A stretch of 64,000 nucleotides of DNA from Brachycybe producta (taxonomy: Eukaryota; Arthropoda; Diplopoda; Playtdesmida; Andrognathidae). Shown one piece after another: positions 23,334 to 33,742 of the stretch. Under the pieces are notes generated by a model that did not search any database, was not told the DNA's origin, and saw nothing but the letters and a program-made list of their open reading frames with translations. A program made the position numbers and the translations under genes. Location of the stretch: assembly GCA_036925085.1 (NCBI GenBank), contig JAUPFP010000035.1, forward strand, positions 1,230,356 through 1,294,355, in the 5' to 3' direction. Every line of letters begins with the position of its first letter. The stretch's first letter is position 1.

Positions 23334-24112
23334 TGTAACGACCCGACTGGTCCGTTACAACACCTCGGGCAAACTTTGTACGGTTAGAATGAACCAACAA
23401 AACTTACCCGGCTGCAGACTCCGATTACGGGGACGGGATCGTACCCGTAGCAGTCCTCTGCACGGTAGCCTTGGGGACACGTCGACTCCCACGGAGTCTC
23501 CTTTGCCGGACACGACGGACGATCCGCCGCCACAACAAGAATATCGCGGTGAGACCTCTCTCACCGCGAGCCGACGCAAGTACCGGCCGACAATAGGCCG
23601 GAAAGAGACGGTGAAAACCCGTAGATTTCCCCACCCTCCCCGCGGTACTTCCCAATAAGGTACACAACACAGTATGTAAGATAAAAGAGATGTTTATTAA
23701 CACTTACTGTTAATTATGCAAATAAAAAGGCAGTGGTATATTATGATCCACACAACTTGGCTGGTGCAATCCACCAGCCAAGCCTCCATGAAAAACAACC
23801 AACAAAGGACCAAAAGAAGAACCAAACAATGGAGGCCTCCCTGGCATCCAGCAAAGATGTTGGCTAGTCAATTACCTACAACACACTGCCCAGATTCAAT
23901 GGCTGACCAAGCCAAAGAAACCTCCAGGCAACGCCACCTGGAGGGGACAGTGGTCACTTCTGACCTCTCACCCATTGACTCCAAAGGTGAGAGGTCTGCT
24001 GGCACCAAAATGGCGTCCGACCCAACAGCCTACTATATGCTGCCAGGCAGATCACCATAGGGAGTTGGTCTGCTCAATAAAAAAATTTGATTGAGCAGAC
24101 CAGGTTGCCACA
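23334..24112 (-). repeat. Gypsy A 3' LTR
   Basis: Minus-strand TGTGGCAACC...GGTCGTTACA, 779 bp, same length as the 5' LTR. A minus-strand AATAAA lies near 23693-23698. Differences from the other LTR seen near 23501, 23646, 23847 and 23985. Confidence 0.9.
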
Positions 24113-24130
24113 ATCCTCTCAACTTCCCTG
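24113..24130 (-). promoter_or_regulatory. Gypsy A polypurine tract
   Basis: Minus-strand purine-rich AGGGAAGTTGAGAGGAT directly abuts the 3' LTR, where plus-strand synthesis is primed in LTR retrotransposons. Confidence 0.7.
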
Positions 24131-24189
24131 TTCCGTACCGGGAACAGGTAGGTCGAGCCAGCACGGATTGCTCCCTCAAACCTGACCAC

Positions 24190-27100
24190 TTAGGGTCCAG
24201 ACGGCTTCCCTGGCGGTGGAGCGCGAGTGGAGCCCATCCACTCCGCTGCCCACCGGTGTGCCCACCACGAGCACACCTGGGTGTTATGCCACCCAAGTCC
24301 AGGATCGAAGACCGACCCCCTAAGACGGTTTTCCTCCAAGATTCGCAATTCCTCGAAAGGAATCTCTTGGAGCTGCGGGCACCTTCTCAGCACCCGGCTC
24401 GTTAGAAGGTCTACCAGGGCGATCGCGGGCACGATCGTAGCCCCTGGTAGTGGCTGAGAAACCATCTGACCAGCCATACCTTCTAGGTCGCATCCCAACA
24501 AGCGTCGGACCAATGGGGCTGCACGCCGAGATAAACATCCCATCTCGGCATCTAGTCCCATCACATCCACAAAACTATACGCTTGTCGGACCGGGTTCAC
24601 GACCACTACTACCGGTATACCCTCACAACTGAACGCCACCACATGGTTCATGTTGTACGATGGTAGCTTCGCCACCCACGGCTCTGGCAGTGGCTCTGCC
24701 AGACGATAATAGCCATGGTATTGGTATCCACCCATTCCCGGCTGGTCCTGCCACAGACACAGTCGGTTATTCAGATACACCTCTGCATCTGAATACGGGG
24801 GCATCGCACCAATACACCGTTCCTTAAGCACAAGCCCAGGAGAGGTTGATGTTTTCGGTCCTAGGGTATCAGATACCCCACCGCTGCGGCCCGGAAAGAA
24901 GGGTGTACCCCCACTGGGGGTCACGGGATCACGTTTTGGCGGAACAACTCCATCCAACATGGTTCCTTCGCCCATCGGTAAGGGCGTAGTCACCTGATGA
25001 AGGGTTCCAACCGATCGAACTCGCAAGCTCGATACCGCATCCACCTTCGGGGAGGATGGAGGCATGCGGACCACAATGTCACGCATAATCCTACCATCCA
25101 TCCGCGCCGCCTCTACAGGACGGGTATGGATCGGCTGATTCCCGGCCGGCATGCTCGACTTAGCATGCCGGGACTCCTCCTTCTCCGCCACAACGCTTCC
25201 ATTTTGAGCTCCCTGGCGCTTACTCATGGAAGGTGTCGGACACCCCTTCCTCTCACACTTGGAGGGAGGTTTACCGTGCATTGAGCCAGACTTAACCGCA
25301 CTCAACGACTTACCGGGCCGGTCAGGCTTAGGCGGGTGGTTAGCCCCCTTCGCCTTCTCGGACTTCTCCGAAGGTTTTCCGGCCGGAGCCGTACTTCGCT
25401 TCGGTGAAACACCCTTAGCCGACTTGGCGGCCGAGAAAGGCAGTCCGCAGACAAACCATTCCCGCCCGTCCCGAAGGAGAACAGTTCCCTTCGGTGTAAG
25501 AGTCGGCAGACTCTTACTACCAGCAGTTTTGTCCACCGCACCATGGGCTGGTGCCCTGGCGGACTGCATTGCCACCCTCCTGGCAATTTGCTGCTGGCCT
25601 GCCTGGAGGATTCGAACTCGATCCTCCTGGCTTTTCGTTTTGCAAGGTGGGAAGGCCTGTCCCTGCTCGTAGGGCCGGGCCTTCTTCCCTCTTAAGTGAT
25701 TGGCCACTGGTGGGGTGTGAGGGCGGGACAACTTCTGTCCCTTACCACCACCACCACTTGTAGATTTACCCAATTTACCGGGAGCGGATACTGGAGGCTG
25801 CTTCGCCTTCTTCTCCACTCGCCGGTCCCCTCCATCAGGGTGGGCGAGAGTTACAGCTGGAAGACCCACCGCCGGAGTAAGTATACTCATAGCAGTCATA
25901 CGGGCTTTCAGCTGGGCCTCCCTCTCTACAAGAGCCTTCAATTTGGCAGCCATCCGTGCAGCTCCGGACTTTCTCTTGCGCTTCATGGCACAGTCCTTCC
26001 TCGCTCGCACGGCCGGAATCTCCTGCAGGAGAACACCATGGGTTCCCGCCACTGACGGTCTACTCACGGCGGTCGCACCATGCCCGTCAGACTCCAAAGA
26101 ATCCTCTGTAGCATGGTGACGACTCCACCACTGCTGCCTTTTTCCACTACGACCGTTGAAAATAGGACAATCATGGTCATCACCATGATCCACGGCTTTC
26201 AAACGGAAGCAACCGCTCTTTTTCGGGTTCCTGCCGTCCAAATTCCGCTGACCCTGGGCATCCCCAAGCGCCACGGTATTCGGACGGTTCGAACCCGTCG
26301 GAAGAGCGCCTTCCGATCCAGCAGAACCCCCATGGCAACATCCATGACGGTTCCACCACTCCCACCATGTGTCCATACGGTCCAAGACAGACTGGCACAT
26401 AGCGGCACAGGCATCTACGGTAGCCGGTCGATTCTTCTCCACTGTAGGAGCGGTTTCCGACCGTGGTTGGGTGGCTGAATCTTCTTCAGCCGCCACCACC
26501 CCGGTCACCTCCGACGTCTCACCATTGTCCGCCTTTTTAGGGGTAGACACACTGTGAGTCGCCGAAAGAATTGACTGGCCTGGAGGAGCCTTCACGTTAA
26601 TACTAACGTGAACAGAGACGGAGGTCTTCCCGGACGTTTCCGTCCGGTTAGGGACCGACTTCTTTGGGCCCTCAGTCAGACAACCTACGGTGGGTCGCCC
26701 ACGGGTTTCCTCTTCGGAAACCGTGCGGTCCCAACACGCAGGCAAGTCTGGCTGCCTCCTCTCCCAGCCATCCGCCCAAACTAGCGGACGACCGGCTCTC
26801 TCCCACCAGGGCAGGGGCTCATTGAGCGTACCCTGGACTGTTTCATGCCCAATTCTGGCAGAAAACCCACTCACCTCAAACACCCTCGGTCTCCGCGGAC
26901 GGAGATTATACCGAGGTTGAGGGGGGTCCTCCGCCTCCGAGTCAGTAGACTCCGAAGAAACGGACGGTGGTTTTGGCATTGGAGTACCATTACTCCCCGC
27001 CGAAACCTCCGGGTTAGCATCCGTATCATCGCTGCCTGCATCGGAGGAGGTTTCAGAGACACCAAGTCCATCTTCCTCCCTCACGGTGCAGGTGGGTACG

Positions 27101-30100
27101 TACGGTTTCAAGTTATCCACATGAAACCGGTCTCGCACCTTCCGACCATACCCATCTACGAATTCTACCTCGTAGACTAGGTCGGAGTATTGCGAGACGA
27201 CCGTACCACGTTCAGCCTTGTATGCTAAACTCCATTTCTTCGCCTGGCCGAGCTTCCCAGCTTGGTCCCTAATCCACACCTGCGCTCCAGGCGGGTATAG
27301 GGGCGGCTGCACTCGGCCGGAGTCATATTGCTCCTTTTGCCTCCTTTGAGCAGCGGTCAATCTCTGACGCGCCTGCTCCTCCACGGCTTGCTGGTCAGGC
27401 AAGTCGCGGATCGGACCATCCGGAATGAGGTTATCAACACCCATCCGAGGCTCACGGCCAAACAGCAACTGATACGGAGAGACCTGCGTACTCTCCTGCA
27501 CAGCTGTGTTATAAGCCCACACGGCGGGCCGTAATTTATCCCACCAATCACGCTGTTCCTTGAGCGGATCAAGGTACCGCTTGATGGTTTCCATTACGGT
27601 CTTATTCGTACGCTCCGTAAGCCCATTAGCTTGCGGATGGTACGCCGTCGTGAAGTGATGCGCTATGTTATAGCGCTCCCGGAACTTCAGCAGGACTTTG
27701 CTGGAGAACTGGGACCCACGATCCGAAACAAGAGCTTTCGGTGTACCATACCCCAAAAGGATCTCGTCCTTCAAGAACTTCACAACACAAGCGGCCGTGG
27801 CCCTTCGCACCGCTCTCGCCACACCGTACCGGGTGAAATAGTCAACCATGATTAATACATAGGTGACTCCACCCACGGAGGCAGGAAACGGCCCAACGAA
27901 GTCCATTCCCCAGGTGTGAACTGGGTACTTCGGCACAATCGGTTGCAGAAATCCCTGACTTCTTGCGAACTGTCGCGCTCGTTGACACACCAAACACGAC
28001 TTAATGTATTCGGCAGTGTCACGCTTCATACCGATCCAGTAGAAGCGTGAGCGCAGTCGCTGGTAGGTCTTAAACATCCCGAAGTGACCAGCTTCGGGAG
28101 TGTCATGCAGCTTCCTCAAACAGAAAGCCCGGCATGACGCAGGCACTACCAGTACGGTTCGCAACCGATCCTGGATGGATCTGATGGCATACAACATGTC
28201 GTCTGCCATCACGAACTTGGCCCGAAGAGCCGAGTTGGGGTCAGTGGTGATTTCCTTCACCACCTTGGAGCACCAGCCATCGGCTGCCTGCTCCTCGACC
28301 CAATCCACCTCCGAGCAGACTCGGTAAATCACCTCACCTACGTCAGACTCGACGTATTCAGGTAAAGAAAGGTCCTCAACATCACACACCGGATACCGAC
28401 TCAGACAGTCAGCATCCACGTGGAGTGTTCCCTTCTTAAACTGAACCTTGAACCGGTACTCTTGCAATTGCATCTGCCAACGCCCCAACCTGCCTTGCAA
28501 GTTCTTGGCAGTCAGCAGAGCACAAAGAGCATGGTGATCTGTTACGATCACAAACTCCCGGTTGAAGAGGTAAGGACGGAATTTACCCACGGCAAACACA
28601 ATCGCCAAGCACTCCTGCTCGGTGACAGAATACCGTGTTTCCGCTCCTTTCATGAGCCGGCTTGCGTAGGCCAGAACACGGGGAAACTTGTCCTCCGGCA
28701 ACTTCTGGTAGACTACGACACCCAAGCCGTACCCACTAGCGTCAGTATGGATCATTACCTCACCACGTGGATCATACATGGTGAGTACCGGCGCTTCGGT
28801 TAAAAATGCCTTTAACCGAGCAAACGCTAGTTTGCACTGTTCTGACCACTCGAAGGACGCATCCTTCTTGGTCAGTTCATGCAACGGTCTTGCCACTTTG
28901 GCGAAGTCCTTGATGAACCGCCGATAGTAACCGGCCAGTCCGAGAAAACTACGGACGCCTGTCGCCGTCGTCGGAACATCGAACTCCTGGACTGCTCTTA
29001 CGAGATCCGGGTCCGGAGCTACTCCCTCGGCACTCACGATGTGACCGAGATAACGCACTTTGTTAAAGCCAAAGAAACATTTCTTCGGCTGGAGTTTCAG
29101 CTCCGCCCCTCGCAACAGTCCTAGGACAGTGGCCAGTCTCTCAAGAAACTGCTCGAATGTGTTCCCGAAGACGATAATATCGTCCAGGTACACCAGACAA
29201 GTCTCCCACTTATGTCCTGCCAGCAAGAGATCTAGTGCTCTCTGCATCGTGGCTGGAGCATTACAGAGTCCGAAAGGCATTTTTCGGAACTCAAACAGAC
29301 CTTGAGAGCAAATAAATGCTGTCTTCTCAACGTCTGGCTCAGCCATCCGAACCTGCCAGTAACCACTAGCCAGGTCCAAGGTTGCGAAGAACTTCGCACC
29401 GGCCAACGAATCGAGCGCATCATCGATGCGAGGCAACGGATACTGATCCAGCTTAGTCTGGGCATTCAGTCTCCGGTAGTCCACGCAAAAACGAAAGCCA
29501 CCATCCTTCTTGCGAACAAGCAAGATAGGGCTCGCGTAAGGACTACGCGAAGGTTGGATGACACGTGCATCCAACATCTTTGCCACCTCTTCTTTCTCGA
29601 CTGCTCTGGCCGCTGGAGCGGTTCGACGCAATCCTTCACGCACAGGAGGTTGCCCACCAGTGTCAATCGTATGTTCCACCAAGGAGGTTTCACCCAACTC
29701 GGTGTAATCAAACGCAAAATGATCCCGGCGCTCTAGCAGGAACTCTCGAAGTTGCCTCGCCTCCTCAGGCTTCAGATTGGGACCAATCTTAAGACAGTCT
29801 TCGAGGGTAGGAGCCGTCGTCACGTTGAGGACCTGGCGTCCGCTTCCGGACGCCCCTCTCAACTTTGACTTTGACTCCCCTGGTCGAACCATCGCATGAG
29901 TGGGGCCTCCCCCTCTCAACTCAGACGGCTCTTCCAGCCCTACCACTAGAGCAGCCTCCACAGCTTGAGCCGTGGCCACACCCTCCCCTGTCTCCAGGGC
30001 TATGGGTGCCTCTCCCACGTTCTCGAGCCAGATATCGTACTCGCCCAACCTGTTGGCCTCGGCAATTCCCGCCACAGCCAACACACCACGTCCACCCAAG

Positions 30101-31233
30101 GCTTTACGGTGGGGCTCCACGAGAAGCAGCTGGCCAGGGCCGGCATGCTCTACCAATCCCACCGATACGACACGTCGTACGTGGGGTGGTAGCCAGACAT
30201 TTTCCCTCAGTCGCAGAGAACACACTTCCCCGCTCCCGATAGGAACACTGGTCTCGCACAGCTCCGGTGAAACAAGGTTCACCCACCCGTCAACCTTCTC
30301 AAGCGCCCGTGGGATGTCTGGGATTTGCCGTCCCTGAGGCCGAGCCTCTGGTATCGGCGGTGGAACAACTTCCACCTCCACAGGTTTCCCAAGCGCTTGA
30401 TCAGTGTAAGCGGCTTGAAGGGCATCTGGATGTGCGGTCCAGACATCCTCCCGGAAATACACTTTCCGGTGCACGATATCCACCATCAGGCCGAAGCGTG
30501 CGGCGATATTAACGCCCAAAATTGCTTCGCTCCTCCCCTTCACAAGGAGAAGAGATGCCTTGATGGTCTTATGGTAGATGGTCAAGTCTACCAGTGCAAC
30601 ACCTTCTACTACGATGGTGTGCCCACCCATGCCGAAAAGGCATGACGGTACCTCCAGTACCTCAATGGGTAGCCCCATCGCTCGTGCCGCCTTCATGCTC
30701 AGAACCGAGACTTCGGCTCCCGTGTCCACAATCATCTCCACCAGGAGGTGATTCCCAATGGACACGTACACCCTTGGTGCAACCCGAGAATACGCCCGGC
30801 TCTGCAATTCAGGAATGGGAACCCGTGGGTTCCCACCATCGAACTTCTGCCTCCCGTCCACATCACCATCCACACGGGACGGTAACACCAGACGAGCAGA
30901 AGTCGGGGGTCCAGTCTCACTAACTAGAGACTCCCCCGGCCCGGCAGTAGGTATGGGCACACCAACACCTCTCGCCTGCTCGATGAGCGCACGATCCAGC
31001 ACCTCACCACTAGGCATGTAGGGTGAGGGGGCAAACCAGCTATCCAACTGGGATACCACGGCCTCCAATGTGGAGCATGGCGTCGGAAAAACCCACTTGG
31101 TTACTTCCGGGTCCGCAGACCTAGCCAGAGGCACACCTGCTCCTCGCAGGACATCCACATATCTGGAGACCGCCCGAAGGTACGTCCCTTCATCACAGTG
31201 CCGACGAGGTCGGACACCTGAGTTTTTAAGCAT
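24190..31233 (-). CDS. pol: Gypsy A Pol polyprotein with unusual ~900-residue C-terminal extension
   Basis: 2,347 residues, open throughout, starting at ATG 31233, 18 bases after the gag stop region and in another frame. Domains by approximate residue: aspartic protease (VDTGAE, Asp170), reverse transcriptase (about 550-730; catalytic YLDD 682-685), RNase H (HTDASGYG, about 829-836), integrase zinc finger (HDTPEAGH then CLVCQ, 1043-1083) and integrase core with the DDE triad (D1111, D1171, E1207). The integrase tail ends at the YNLRPR motif (about residue 1415). The usual gypsy Pol would stop there. Here about 925 more residues follow: a Ser/Lys/Pro-rich low-complexity linker with a KRKRKS patch, then a compact aromatic C-terminal domain (about 2110-2347) resembling ORF3 of gypsy B. 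Probably competent to transpose. Confidence 0.93.
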   Translation of the reverse strand: MLKNSGVRPRRHCDEGTYLRAVSRYVDVLRGAGVPLARSADPEVTKWVFPTPCSTLEAVVSQLDSWFAPSPYMPSGEVLDRALIEQARGVGVPIPTAGPGESLVSETGPPTSARLVLPSRVDGDVDGRQKFDGGNPRVPIPELQSRAYSRVAPRVYVSIGNHLLVEMIVDTGAEVSVLSMKAARAMGLPIEVLEVPSCLFGMGGHTIVVEGVALVDLTIYHKTIKASLLLVKGRSEAILGVNIAARFGLMVDIVHRKVYFREDVWTAHPDALQAAYTDQALGKPVEVEVVPPPIPEARPQGRQIPDIPRALEKVDGWVNLVSPELCETSVPIGSGEVCSLRLRENVWLPPHVRRVVSVGLVEHAGPGQLLLVEPHRKALGGRGVLAVAGIAEANRLGEYDIWLENVGEAPIALETGEGVATAQAVEAALVVGLEEPSELRGGGPTHAMVRPGESKSKLRGASGSGRQVLNVTTAPTLEDCLKIGPNLKPEEARQLREFLLERRDHFAFDYTELGETSLVEHTIDTGGQPPVREGLRRTAPAARAVEKEEVAKMLDARVIQPSRSPYASPILLVRKKDGGFRFCVDYRRLNAQTKLDQYPLPRIDDALDSLAGAKFFATLDLASGYWQVRMAEPDVEKTAFICSQGLFEFRKMPFGLCNAPATMQRALDLLLAGHKWETCLVYLDDIIVFGNTFEQFLERLATVLGLLRGAELKLQPKKCFFGFNKVRYLGHIVSAEGVAPDPDLVRAVQEFDVPTTATGVRSFLGLAGYYRRFIKDFAKVARPLHELTKKDASFEWSEQCKLAFARLKAFLTEAPVLTMYDPRGEVMIHTDASGYGLGVVVYQKLPEDKFPRVLAYASRLMKGAETRYSVTEQECLAIVFAVGKFRPYLFNREFVIVTDHHALCALLTAKNLQGRLGRWQMQLQEYRFKVQFKKGTLHVDADCLSRYPVCDVEDLSLPEYVESDVGEVIYRVCSEVDWVEEQAADGWCSKVVKEITTDPNSALRAKFVMADDMLYAIRSIQDRLRTVLVVPASCRAFCLRKLHDTPEAGHFGMFKTYQRLRSRFYWIGMKRDTAEYIKSCLVCQRARQFARSQGFLQPIVPKYPVHTWGMDFVGPFPASVGGVTYVLIMVDYFTRYGVARAVRRATAACVVKFLKDEILLGYGTPKALVSDRGSQFSSKVLLKFRERYNIAHHFTTAYHPQANGLTERTNKTVMETIKRYLDPLKEQRDWWDKLRPAVWAYNTAVQESTQVSPYQLLFGREPRMGVDNLIPDGPIRDLPDQQAVEEQARQRLTAAQRRQKEQYDSGRVQPPLYPPGAQVWIRDQAGKLGQAKKWSLAYKAERGTVVSQYSDLVYEVEFVDGYGRKVRDRFHVDNLKPYVPTCTVREEDGLGVSETSSDAGSDDTDANPEVSAGSNGTPMPKPPSVSSESTDSEAEDPPQPRYNLRPRRPRVFEVSGFSARIGHETVQGTLNEPLPWWERAGRPLVWADGWERRQPDLPACWDRTVSEEETRGRPTVGCLTEGPKKSVPNRTETSGKTSVSVHVSINVKAPPGQSILSATHSVSTPKKADNGETSEVTGVVAAEEDSATQPRSETAPTVEKNRPATVDACAAMCQSVLDRMDTWWEWWNRHGCCHGGSAGSEGALPTGSNRPNTVALGDAQGQRNLDGRNPKKSGCFRLKAVDHGDDHDCPIFNGRSGKRQQWWSRHHATEDSLESDGHGATAVSRPSVAGTHGVLLQEIPAVRARKDCAMKRKRKSGAARMAAKLKALVEREAQLKARMTAMSILTPAVGLPAVTLAHPDGGDRRVEKKAKQPPVSAPGKLGKSTSGGGGKGQKLSRPHTPPVANHLRGKKARPYEQGQAFPPCKTKSQEDRVRILQAGQQQIARRVAMQSARAPAHGAVDKTAGSKSLPTLTPKGTVLLRDGREWFVCGLPFSAAKSAKGVSPKRSTAPAGKPSEKSEKAKGANHPPKPDRPGKSLSAVKSGSMHGKPPSKCERKGCPTPSMSKRQGAQNGSVVAEKEESRHAKSSMPAGNQPIHTRPVEAARMDGRIMRDIVVRMPPSSPKVDAVSSLRVRSVGTLHQVTTPLPMGEGTMLDGVVPPKRDPVTPSGGTPFFPGRSGGVSDTLGPKTSTSPGLVLKERCIGAMPPYSDAEVYLNNRLCLWQDQPGMGGYQYHGYYRLAEPLPEPWVAKLPSYNMNHVVAFSCEGIPVVVVVNPVRQAYSFVDVMGLDAEMGCLSRRAAPLVRRLLGCDLEGMAGQMVSQPLPGATIVPAIALVDLLTSRVLRRCPQLQEIPFEELRILEENRLRGSVFDPGLGWHNTQVCSWWAHRWAAEWMGSTRAPPPGKPSGP

Positions 31234-31250
31234 TTTCGGTCGCTCACCAC

Positions 31251-33032
31251 TCAGTACGGTGGCGACCGGCGGCGGTTTAACGAAGATGTCTCTTCGTTAT
31301 CCTCCACGAGTCTATAGTAGAACTGGCCATCAATTACGGTGGCCAGGTACTTTTGACCCTCCAGCCACACCGGCGCTAAGCCTGGAGTTGGCTGGAGCTT
31401 CTGGCTTGCGCCAGGCTTCACTACGGCAACATGTCCCTTTGCCGCAGCATCAGGACAATCCCGTCTCAGGTGCCCCATTTGGTTGCACCCAAAACACGGG
31501 CCAACTCGCCGGAGTGAACCTCCTGATCCACGGTCCGTACCACGAGGCGTTGCCACAGGCTGACCTCCACCAGAGCCTGCCGTCTTCTTCTTCTTGCCTC
31601 CGGTCTTGGCTCCTGCTTTGTCCGACTTGGACGGTGCAGCAGCCTTCACACCCGTTTGGCTCGAATATGAAGCCTTGGCAGAGCTCTCAGAGCTAGCCGT
31701 GGTTCCGGAGGACTGAGCGCTAGCCCTGTCCTGAGGAGCCCCTCTGGTACGGTTAGGTAATTTACCTGTAAGAAGCAAATCGGCTTCCACCAGCCGTGCC
31801 TTTCTGGCATATGCTTCCACCGTACCGGCCTTACAACCGATCAACTGATCAGTGATGGCCGTCAGGAGTTTCCGTTTGAAGCGAATGAGCCGACAGCTCT
31901 CGTCTTCGCCCGGAGACACTCGGTCGGACAGTTCCAAGAACCGCCAGTAGAATGCCTGCACAGACTCGATAGCCCCCTGTTTCATTGACTCGAATTCACC
32001 GAAACAGAGGCGAGCCTGGTTACTGGTGCTGAAGCGGCTACGCATAGCATCCTTCAGCTCAGTCCAGGTCAGGTCAGGAAGAGATTCCACCAAAGTGGCG
32101 TAATATTCTTCCGCCGGACCGTCCAGCAGAAACGTGAAGAAACTGCATCGGGACTCGTCCGTCCAGCGCTGAGCTCGGGCTTTCGCTTCGAACTTGCGGA
32201 GAAAAGGCGTCAAGTCCTCTCTGCCGTCGTAACGAGCAAAAGAGTGGACCGGGTTAAAGAACCCGAACGCCTGAACCTCCGCTGGAACCGCTGGAGCGGG
32301 CGTCCAAGCAGCGGCGCTAACCCTGCGAGGTTGCCTGCTCCGGTTCCCCGAAACGTCAGACACCGACTCAGCTGCCGAGGGAATCATCATCTGAACCCTC
32401 GGCTGCTGTCCGGGTACAGCAAGAGCTCCCCGGCCAAGTCCCCGAGGAGTTGGCCTGGGTGCTACCCGCGGAGGTACCAACCGGGGAAGTACAGGTGGTT
32501 CCTCTCCCCGTGCGCCCTCACGCACGGGCGACAGTGAAAACCGAGGTGCTACCCTCGGCTCAACCGATGACCGGGACAGTCGTCCTTCCAACCGAAGGAC
32601 ATCTATCCCGTAAGCAATCTCAACGAGTTGCTGCTCGGATAGCCCGGCCAAAAAGGCCCGGCCCTCACGTGCAGTCTCGTCCAGGATTTCCACCATGTCC
32701 CTACGGGGCTGATCGCCACGTCCAACCGGACGGGCGACGGTGGAAACTTGGACAAGCGGCCGTGGCTGCTCGTCATCCCCGGTGAGATCACCGTCGGACC
32801 CACTGTCTTCTACCAGGTATTCTCCCGGACGGACGTCACGGCGGCGTTTCCGCACCGTGACCCAGTCCTCCGGGAAATCCCCGTCCACGCTACCGCCTTG
32901 TCCGCCTGTCACCAGGGGGACTCCGCCTTCCGCCCCCCCAAGGGGACGGTCGACTACGCGGCCGCGTAACTCCAAACCCGCATCTGCACCAAGTTCCCGA
33001 CCTCCCGTCGGTACTTTTGGGGCTGGCTCCAT
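31251..33032 (-). CDS. gag: Gypsy A Gag
   Basis: 593 residues from ATG 33032. A charged, Arg/Pro-rich N-terminus is followed by a retrotransposon capsid-like region (about 240-400; YDGREDLTPFLRKFEAKA, then LLDGPAEEYY). A basic stretch leads to one CCHC zinc knuckle, CFGCNQMGHLRRDC, near residue 520. Gag forms the cytoplasmic particle and binds genomic RNA. Its stop is 18 bases before the pol ATG in a different frame, so Pol is made by reinitiation or frameshifting. Confidence 0.9.
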   Translation of the reverse strand: MEPAPKVPTGGRELGADAGLELRGRVVDRPLGGAEGGVPLVTGGQGGSVDGDFPEDWVTVRKRRRDVRPGEYLVEDSGSDGDLTGDDEQPRPLVQVSTVARPVGRGDQPRRDMVEILDETAREGRAFLAGLSEQQLVEIAYGIDVLRLEGRLSRSSVEPRVAPRFSLSPVREGARGEEPPVLPRLVPPRVAPRPTPRGLGRGALAVPGQQPRVQMMIPSAAESVSDVSGNRSRQPRRVSAAAWTPAPAVPAEVQAFGFFNPVHSFARYDGREDLTPFLRKFEAKARAQRWTDESRCSFFTFLLDGPAEEYYATLVESLPDLTWTELKDAMRSRFSTSNQARLCFGEFESMKQGAIESVQAFYWRFLELSDRVSPGEDESCRLIRFKRKLLTAITDQLIGCKAGTVEAYARKARLVEADLLLTGKLPNRTRGAPQDRASAQSSGTTASSESSAKASYSSQTGVKAAAPSKSDKAGAKTGGKKKKTAGSGGGQPVATPRGTDRGSGGSLRRVGPCFGCNQMGHLRRDCPDAAAKGHVAVVKPGASQKLQPTPGLAPVWLEGQKYLATVIDGQFYYRLVEDNEETSSLNRRRSPPY

Positions 33033-33099
33033 TTTTCACCGTAAATGAACGGTAAAATCTGGACAAAGCCACCAGATAGCGGATTACCACCGTCGAAAA

Positions 33100-33690
33100 C
33101 GGTAAATTCACGGACAAAAGTCCGTAAAATACCGTAACGAACGGATGGAACCGTGCGAAACCGCGGTATCACGGACAAAAGTCCGTGTCCCACGGTAAAG
33201 AACGGTCAGAGTTCTCACCTACCGGTTTCTACCGCGGTCCCACGGACAAATGTCCGTGCCCCACAGTGTACTTCACGGTACAACGACTTTTACCACTTTC
33301 TACCGTGGTTCCACGGACCAAAGTCCGGACCCCACGGTGTAATTGCGGTAAAAACCTCTCTAACCACTTTCCGCCACGGTACAACGGACCAACGTCCGAA
33401 ACCCACGGTGTAATCGCGGTCAAAAACCGTATAACCGCGTTCCACCACGGTACAACGGACCAAAGTCCGAAACCCACGGTGTAATTACGGATAATTACGG
33501 TTACAAACCTTCGTAACCGCGTTCCACCACGGTACAACGGACAAAAGTCCGAAACCCACGGTGAAATTACGGTTAGCAAGGTTTGCGAGGCTAACCAACG
33601 GTTTCTGCCGCCGTCCCACGGACCAAAGTCCGTGCCCAGCAGCGTACTACCGTCGCCAAGTGATTTGACCGTCGAAACGGTCAAATCCAC
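33100..33690 (-). repeat. Gypsy A leader: array of eight small hairpins
   Basis: Eight copies of the stem CGGAC-N4-GTCCG or close variants start at 33111, 33172, 33243, 33314, 33385, 33456, 33538 and 33619. Spacings are 61, 71, 71, 71, 71, 82 and 81. They sit in diverged tandem units (ccacggtacaacggac...cccacggtgtaa). Sequence identity falls between units while the stems survive. Located in the untranslated leader between primer-binding site and gag. Confidence 0.8.
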
Positions 33691-33723
33691 GGTTCAAAAC
33701 CGTGCAAGAGGCTGGGTACGAGT

Positions 33724-33740
33724 ACCCGGCGCCTCCACCA
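33724..33740 (-). promoter_or_regulatory. Gypsy A primer-binding site
   Basis: Minus-strand TGGTGGAGGCGCCGGGT begins two bases after the 5' LTR. TGG at the start is complementary to a tRNA 3' CCA end. Gypsy B has a related site (TGGTGGAGGTGCGGGG). Confidence 0.75.
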
Positions 33741-33742
33741 AT

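Noticed and set aside
24091-33048. Many plus-strand frames of 60-208 residues in this stretch
   Set aside because: They are shadows of the long GC-richer gag and pol frames on the minus strand, with no recognisable domains.
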